NCBI RefSeq assembly: GCF_013868155.1
Contig: NZ_JACEOG010000002.1
Coordinates: 310,001-374,000, forward strand
DNA length: 64,000 nt
From: Aeromicrobium phoceense
GTDB taxonomy: Bacteria > Actinomycetota > Actinomycetes > Propionibacteriales > Nocardioidaceae
Reading direction: 5' to 3'
Shown: one piece after another, positions 59,040-64,000 of the stretch
Layout of the letters: the number at the start of each line of letters is the position of its first letter
Position numbering within the stretch: position 1 is the first letter of the stretch
Notes under the pieces: generated by a model
Told to the model about the DNA's origin: nothing
Database searches by the model: none
Seen by the model: only the letters and a program-made list of their open reading frames with translations
Translations under genes and position numbers: made by a program

Positions 59040-59639
59040 ATGACGCCGCCCCGGGTGATCGCGATGCTGCCGTGTGGCGACATCGACGAGATCTCCGCGT
59101 TCTTCGACGTGCTGGGCTTCGCCGTGACCTATCGCCAGGTCCGGCCCAACCCGTACGTGGTCGTGGGCGGCCACGGGTTCGAGCTGCACTACTACGGCAT
59201 GCCGGGGCACGTCCCGGAGGCGTCCCACAGCACGTGCGGGGTCATCGTCGAGGACACCGGTGAGATCTTCGAGGCGTTCGCGGCCGGCCTGCGTGCGAAG
59301 TACGGGAGACTGCCGGTCGCCGGCTTCCCGCGGATCACGCGCCCGCGCCCGCGCAAGAACGTCGGAGGCGTCACCGGCTTCAGTCTCGTCGACCCGGCCG
59401 GGAACTGGATCCGGTTCTTCCGCGATCGAGCCGAGCCTGCCGAGCCGGGCAGCCCGCTGCGGGAGAGCATGCTGAACGCGATCGTGCTGGCCGACAGCAA
59501 GGGCGACGTCGACCAGGCCGCCAAGATCCTCCGCGGGGCGATCGCGCGCGCCGCGACCGGCGACGACGCGATGGCGGAGGCGCAGGACTTCCTCGGCGAG
59601 CTGGACGAGCGCCGCGCGGGGCAGAGCGACGCGACATGA
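59040..59639 (+). CDS. VOC (glyoxalase/bleomycin-resistance fold) protein
   Basis: The 199-residue protein has a VOC domain in the first 125 residues: VIAMLPCGDIDEISAFFDVLGFAV, HGFELHYYGMPGH and TGFSLVDPAGNWIRFF. Conserved His and Glu positions could bind a metal. A helical C-terminal extension (about 140-199: AIVLADSKGDVDQAAKILRGAI) resembles a helical hairpin and is not part of the usual fold. It was trimmed to the ATG at 59040, because upstream in-frame codons include the tRNA. It overlaps the next gene by ATGA. Confidence 0.8.
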   Translation: MTPPRVIAMLPCGDIDEISAFFDVLGFAVTYRQVRPNPYVVVGGHGFELHYYGMPGHVPEASHSTCGVIVEDTGEIFEAFAAGLRAKYGRLPVAGFPRITRPRPRKNVGGVTGFSLVDPAGNWIRFFRDRAEPAEPGSPLRESMLNAIVLADSKGDVDQAAKILRGAIARAATGDDAMAEAQDFLGELDERRAGQSDAT

Positions 59640-59968
59640 CCGCACAGACGCCGCAGGAGGCGCTGGCGCGCCGGATCCGCAGGGTGCTGGCTGGTCGGCA
59701 GACGCGCGAGGTGTCGATGTTCGGCGGCCTGTCGTTCATGGTCGACGAGTCCCTCGCCGTCGCTGCCCGCCGTGACGGGAGCCTCCTGGTGCGCGTCGAT
59801 CCCGCCGAACGGGACGAGGTGATGCAGCGCCCCGGCGCGGGACCCGCGCTGATGAAGTCCGGTCGCGCGATGGGCGACGGGTGGCTGGCGGTCGCGCCGG
59901 ACGCCGTGGTCGACGACGACGCCGTGGGGTTCTGGGTGGACGTCGGCCTGGCCGCTCGTCCACAGTGA
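59636..59968 (+). CDS. TfoX N-terminal domain protein
   Basis: The 110-residue protein has TREVSMFGGLSFMVDESLAVAARRDGSLLVRV and a GRAMGDGWLAVAP segment, which match the TfoX/Sxy N-terminal domain. In gamma-proteobacteria TfoX drives competence. Stand-alone actinobacterial copies have no known role and should not be read as evidence of competence. It is coupled to the VOC gene by an ATGA overlap. Confidence 0.82.
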   Translation: MTAQTPQEALARRIRRVLAGRQTREVSMFGGLSFMVDESLAVAARRDGSLLVRVDPAERDEVMQRPGAGPALMKSGRAMGDGWLAVAPDAVVDDDAVGFWVDVGLAARPQ

Positions 59969-60015
59969 CGCGGCGGGACGCAGCGGTTGTCGGAGCCGCC
60001 TGACACGATCGGGGC

Positions 60016-62121
<2,106 letters not shown>

Positions 62122-62138
62122 CCCAGGGGTGTGCTGGC

Positions 62139-63008
62139 ATGGATGACATGACGACGCGGGGGAGCGGGCGGTGGCGGCGAGCGATCAGCGGGCTGTTCCC
62201 GCTCTGGGCGTGGCTGTTCCTGGCGTCCGTGGTGGCCGGGTTCGTCCTCGACGTCCCGATCGGGGTCACGAGCCTCGCCGTCCTGGTGTTCTTCGCGCTG
62301 TGCCTGGTCCGGCCGGCGCGTCAGGACGACCGTGGGCCCGTCGTCGTCGACTGTCCCGTGCGCGGCACGTGGACGGTGGTGCACAGCCCCGCGTCGTCGG
62401 TGCCGAGTCACGGCGTCCGCGGCTACGGCCAGTCGCACGCGATCGACATCATCCACCCGCGCGCGGATGGCACCGAGCCCTCGTACCCCCTGTTCGGCGG
62501 CTTCGAGCGGCCCGAGTCGTTCAGCTCGTTCGGTGAGTCCATCCATGCTGTCGCCGGCGGCACCGTCGTGACGGTCCTCGAAACCCGGCGCGACCACCTC
62601 TCGCGCACCTCCTGGCTCGCGTTCGCCTACATGATGGTGATCGACGGGCTGCGCGACCTCGGGGGAGCGGCGGCCGTCGTCGGCAACCACGTCGTGATCG
62701 ACCACGGCGAAGGCGTGTACTCGCTCTACGCGCACGTCCGGAAGGGCAGCGCGGCGGTGGCGGTCGGCGATCGCGTCGTCGCCGGACAGGTGCTCGGTGA
62801 GGTCGGCAACTCCGGCAACACCTCCGAGCCGCACCTGCACGTGCAGCTGATGGACCACGCGGCTCCGCTGCGGGCGGCGGGCCTGCCGATGCTGTTCAGC
62901 GGCATCAAGCAGCCCGAGGGCGCGGTCGACCGCGGGTGGACGAAGAAGGAGCCCGAGACGGGGATCGAGCCGGGGATGCCCGCCAACTTCCAGGTCTTCG
63001 AGGCCTGA
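62139..63008 (+). CDS. M23 family metallopeptidase, membrane-anchored
   Basis: The 289-residue protein has two N-terminal membrane segments (FPLWAWLFLASVVAGFVL; VTSLAVLVFFALCLV), then a LytM-type zinc peptidase domain: GQSHAIDII (first His and Asp ligands), HVVIDHGEGVYSLYAHV, and the EPHLHVQLM motif whose HxH completes the site. Such enzymes cut peptidoglycan crosslinks or activate wall hydrolases. GVYSLYAHV with GDRVVAGQVLGEVGNSGNTSEPH is the canonical block. The ATG at 62139 follows AGGGG by nine bases. Confidence 0.88.
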   Translation: MDDMTTRGSGRWRRAISGLFPLWAWLFLASVVAGFVLDVPIGVTSLAVLVFFALCLVRPARQDDRGPVVVDCPVRGTWTVVHSPASSVPSHGVRGYGQSHAIDIIHPRADGTEPSYPLFGGFERPESFSSFGESIHAVAGGTVVTVLETRRDHLSRTSWLAFAYMMVIDGLRDLGGAAAVVGNHVVIDHGEGVYSLYAHVRKGSAAVAVGDRVVAGQVLGEVGNSGNTSEPHLHVQLMDHAAPLRAAGLPMLFSGIKQPEGAVDRGWTKKEPETGIEPGMPANFQVFEA

Positions 63009-63021
63009 CGGACGGGCGTGA

Positions 63022-63027
63022 CAGACT
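63022..63027 (+). promoter_or_regulatory. -10-like CAGACT of a leaderless gene
   Basis: CAGACT ends six bases before the ATG at 63034. Confidence 0.3.
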
Positions 63028-63033
63028 CGCCCC

Positions 63034-64000
63034 ATGCCTTCGCTGCGTGACGTGATCGCCGTTCTCGACGGTCTCTACGACCCCCGCTGGGCCGATGACT
63101 GGGATGCCGTCGGCACCGTCGTCGGCGACCCGAGTGCGGAGGTCTCCTCGATCCTGTTCGCGGTCGACCCGGTGCAGGCGGTCGTCGACGAGGCGGTCGG
63201 GCTGGGGGCCCAGCTTGTGGTCACCCATCACCCGCTCTTCCTCAAGGGGACCACCTCGGTGGCCGCGACCACGCCGAAGGGCCGGGTCGTCCACACGCTC
63301 ATCTCGCACGGGATCGGGCTGCACACGTGTCACACCAACGCCGACTGCGCGCCGCGTGGCGTCAGCGAGTGCATGGCGTCGACGCTGGGCCTGACCGACC
63401 TGCGACCGCTCGAGGTCGACCTCGATCCGCCGATGGACAAGTGGGTCGTGTTCGTCCCGCGCGACGACGCCGACCGCGTCGTCGCGGCGATGCACGAGGC
63501 CGGCGCCGGGAGCATGGGCGACTACGACCGGGCGCAGTTCCAGAGCCCGGGTCGCGGCTCGTTCCGGCCGCTCGAGGGTGCCGATCCGGCGATCGGGTCC
63601 ATCGGCGAGGTCGAGTGGGTCGACGAGGTCCGCGTGGAGCTCGTCGCCGACCAGTCGATCCGCGAGGAGGTGCGCTCGGCGATGCTCGCCACGCACCCGT
63701 ACGAGGAGGTGGCCTACGACCTGTGGCCCCTGGCGGCACGGCCCAGCGAGCGCGGCTCCGGGCGCATCGGGCGCCTGCGCGAGCCGATGACGCTCGGCGC
63801 GTTCGCCGAGCACGTGCGTGGCTGCCTGCCGGCGCACGCGGGCGCCACCCGGGTCGCCGGCGACCTTGAGCGCACGATCGAGACCGTGGCCGTCTGCGGG
63901 GGCTCGGGCGACTTCCTGCTCGGCACGGCCGACGCCGCCGGGGCCGACGCCTACGTCACCTCCGACCTGCGCCACCATCCCGTCAGCGAGCACCTCGAGC
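63034..64000 (+). CDS. NIF3/DUF34 dinuclear metal-centre family protein (3' end beyond window)
   Basis: The frame is open for 322 codons to the window end. The NIF3-family signatures are present: WDAVGTVVGDP, VVTHHPLFLKG, with the metal-binding HH, and LHTCHTNADCAPRGVSECMA; an inserted PII-like domain follows (WVVFVPRDDADRVVAAMHEAGAG). GSGDFLLGTADAAGADAYVTSDL is the later conserved block. Members are proposed GTP cyclohydrolase-type or metal-insertion proteins, but the function is unsettled. The start is an ATG with a -10-like hexamer six bases upstream. Confidence 0.93.
   Translation, partial: MPSLRDVIAVLDGLYDPRWADDWDAVGTVVGDPSAEVSSILFAVDPVQAVVDEAVGLGAQLVVTHHPLFLKGTTSVAATTPKGRVVHTLISHGIGLHTCHTNADCAPRGVSECMASTLGLTDLRPLEVDLDPPMDKWVVFVPRDDADRVVAAMHEAGAGSMGDYDRAQFQSPGRGSFRPLEGADPAIGSIGEVEWVDEVRVELVADQSIREEVRSAMLATHPYEEVAYDLWPLAARPSERGSGRIGRLREPMTLGAFAEHVRGCLPAHAGATRVAGDLERTIETVAVCGGSGDFLLGTADAAGADAYVTSDLRHHPVSEHLE

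Noticed and set aside
59636-59968. Natural competence from a TfoX-domain gene
   Set aside because: Only the stand-alone N-terminal domain is present, without competence genes; the family is common in non-competent actinobacteria.

Overview
The window is a chromosomal segment of a high-GC actinobacterium. Three things show this: codon third positions are overwhelmingly G or C, GTG starts are common, and there are actinobacterial marker families (DUF3145, DUF3052, ImuA'/ImuB/DnaE2, a large single-chain pyruvate dehydrogenase E1, a stand-alone Lrp-type domain next to thiL). Gene content and order suggest Nocardioidaceae, perhaps Aeromicrobium; that is inference, not demonstrated. There is no stretch above 300 bases without a gene. 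Most of the window is conserved core, with one accessory block at about 29.0-34.1 kb.

Region by region. (1) 1-11.3 kb holds acyl-CoA metabolism: crotonyl-CoA carboxylase/reductase, methylmalonyl-CoA epimerase, acetyl-CoA acetyltransferase, the MeaB mutase chaperone, an enoyl-CoA hydratase fused in frame behind a GNAT domain, and both electron transfer flavoprotein subunits. Together they suit C4/C5 acyl-CoA interconversion and fatty-acid oxidation. Small membrane genes, a CnoX-like protein and a GNAT-Nudix fusion lie between. (2) 11.4-16.9 kb is an oligopeptide-type ABC importer. (3) 16.9-22.8 kb is the SOS mutasome imuA-imuB-dnaE2 behind a perfect LexA box. (4) 23.7-29.1 kb is an NAD synthesis operon, nrtR-nadA-nadB-nadC plus a cysteine desulfurase, with a candidate NrtR operator over its promoter. 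(5) 29.1-34.1 kb is an accessory cassette of a WXG100 protein, a 662-residue protein of the type VII-substrate kind, a small helical partner and several exported or lipid-anchored proteins. No secretion machinery is visible.

(6) 34.1-46.9 kb is a housekeeping run: thiL, an amidase, rpmB, a DAK2-domain gene, recG, rsmD, coaD, (dinB), yceD, rpmF, rnc, mutM and dgt. (7) 47-51.8 kb has dnaG, a cluster of short palindromic repeats, a short sigma-like gene whose frame ends inside a tRNA-Asn gene, a CAT-anticodon tRNA, the RNA ligase rtcB and a divergent HAD phosphatase resembling the phosphatase domain of T4 polynucleotide kinase. (8) 51.9-64 kb has DUF3145, an alpha/beta hydrolase, a PAP2 protein, aceE, DUF3052, a peroxiredoxin, tRNA-Val, a RecQ helicase with a phosphoribosyltransferase-like tail, an M23 peptidase and the start of a NIF3-family gene.

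A recurring feature is the leaderless gene: in at least fifteen genes a -10-like hexamer ends 5-7 bases before the start codon, with no Shine-Dalgarno sequence. I used this pattern to choose several starts. Operon-internal and strongly expressed genes instead carry GGAGG-type ribosome binding sites.
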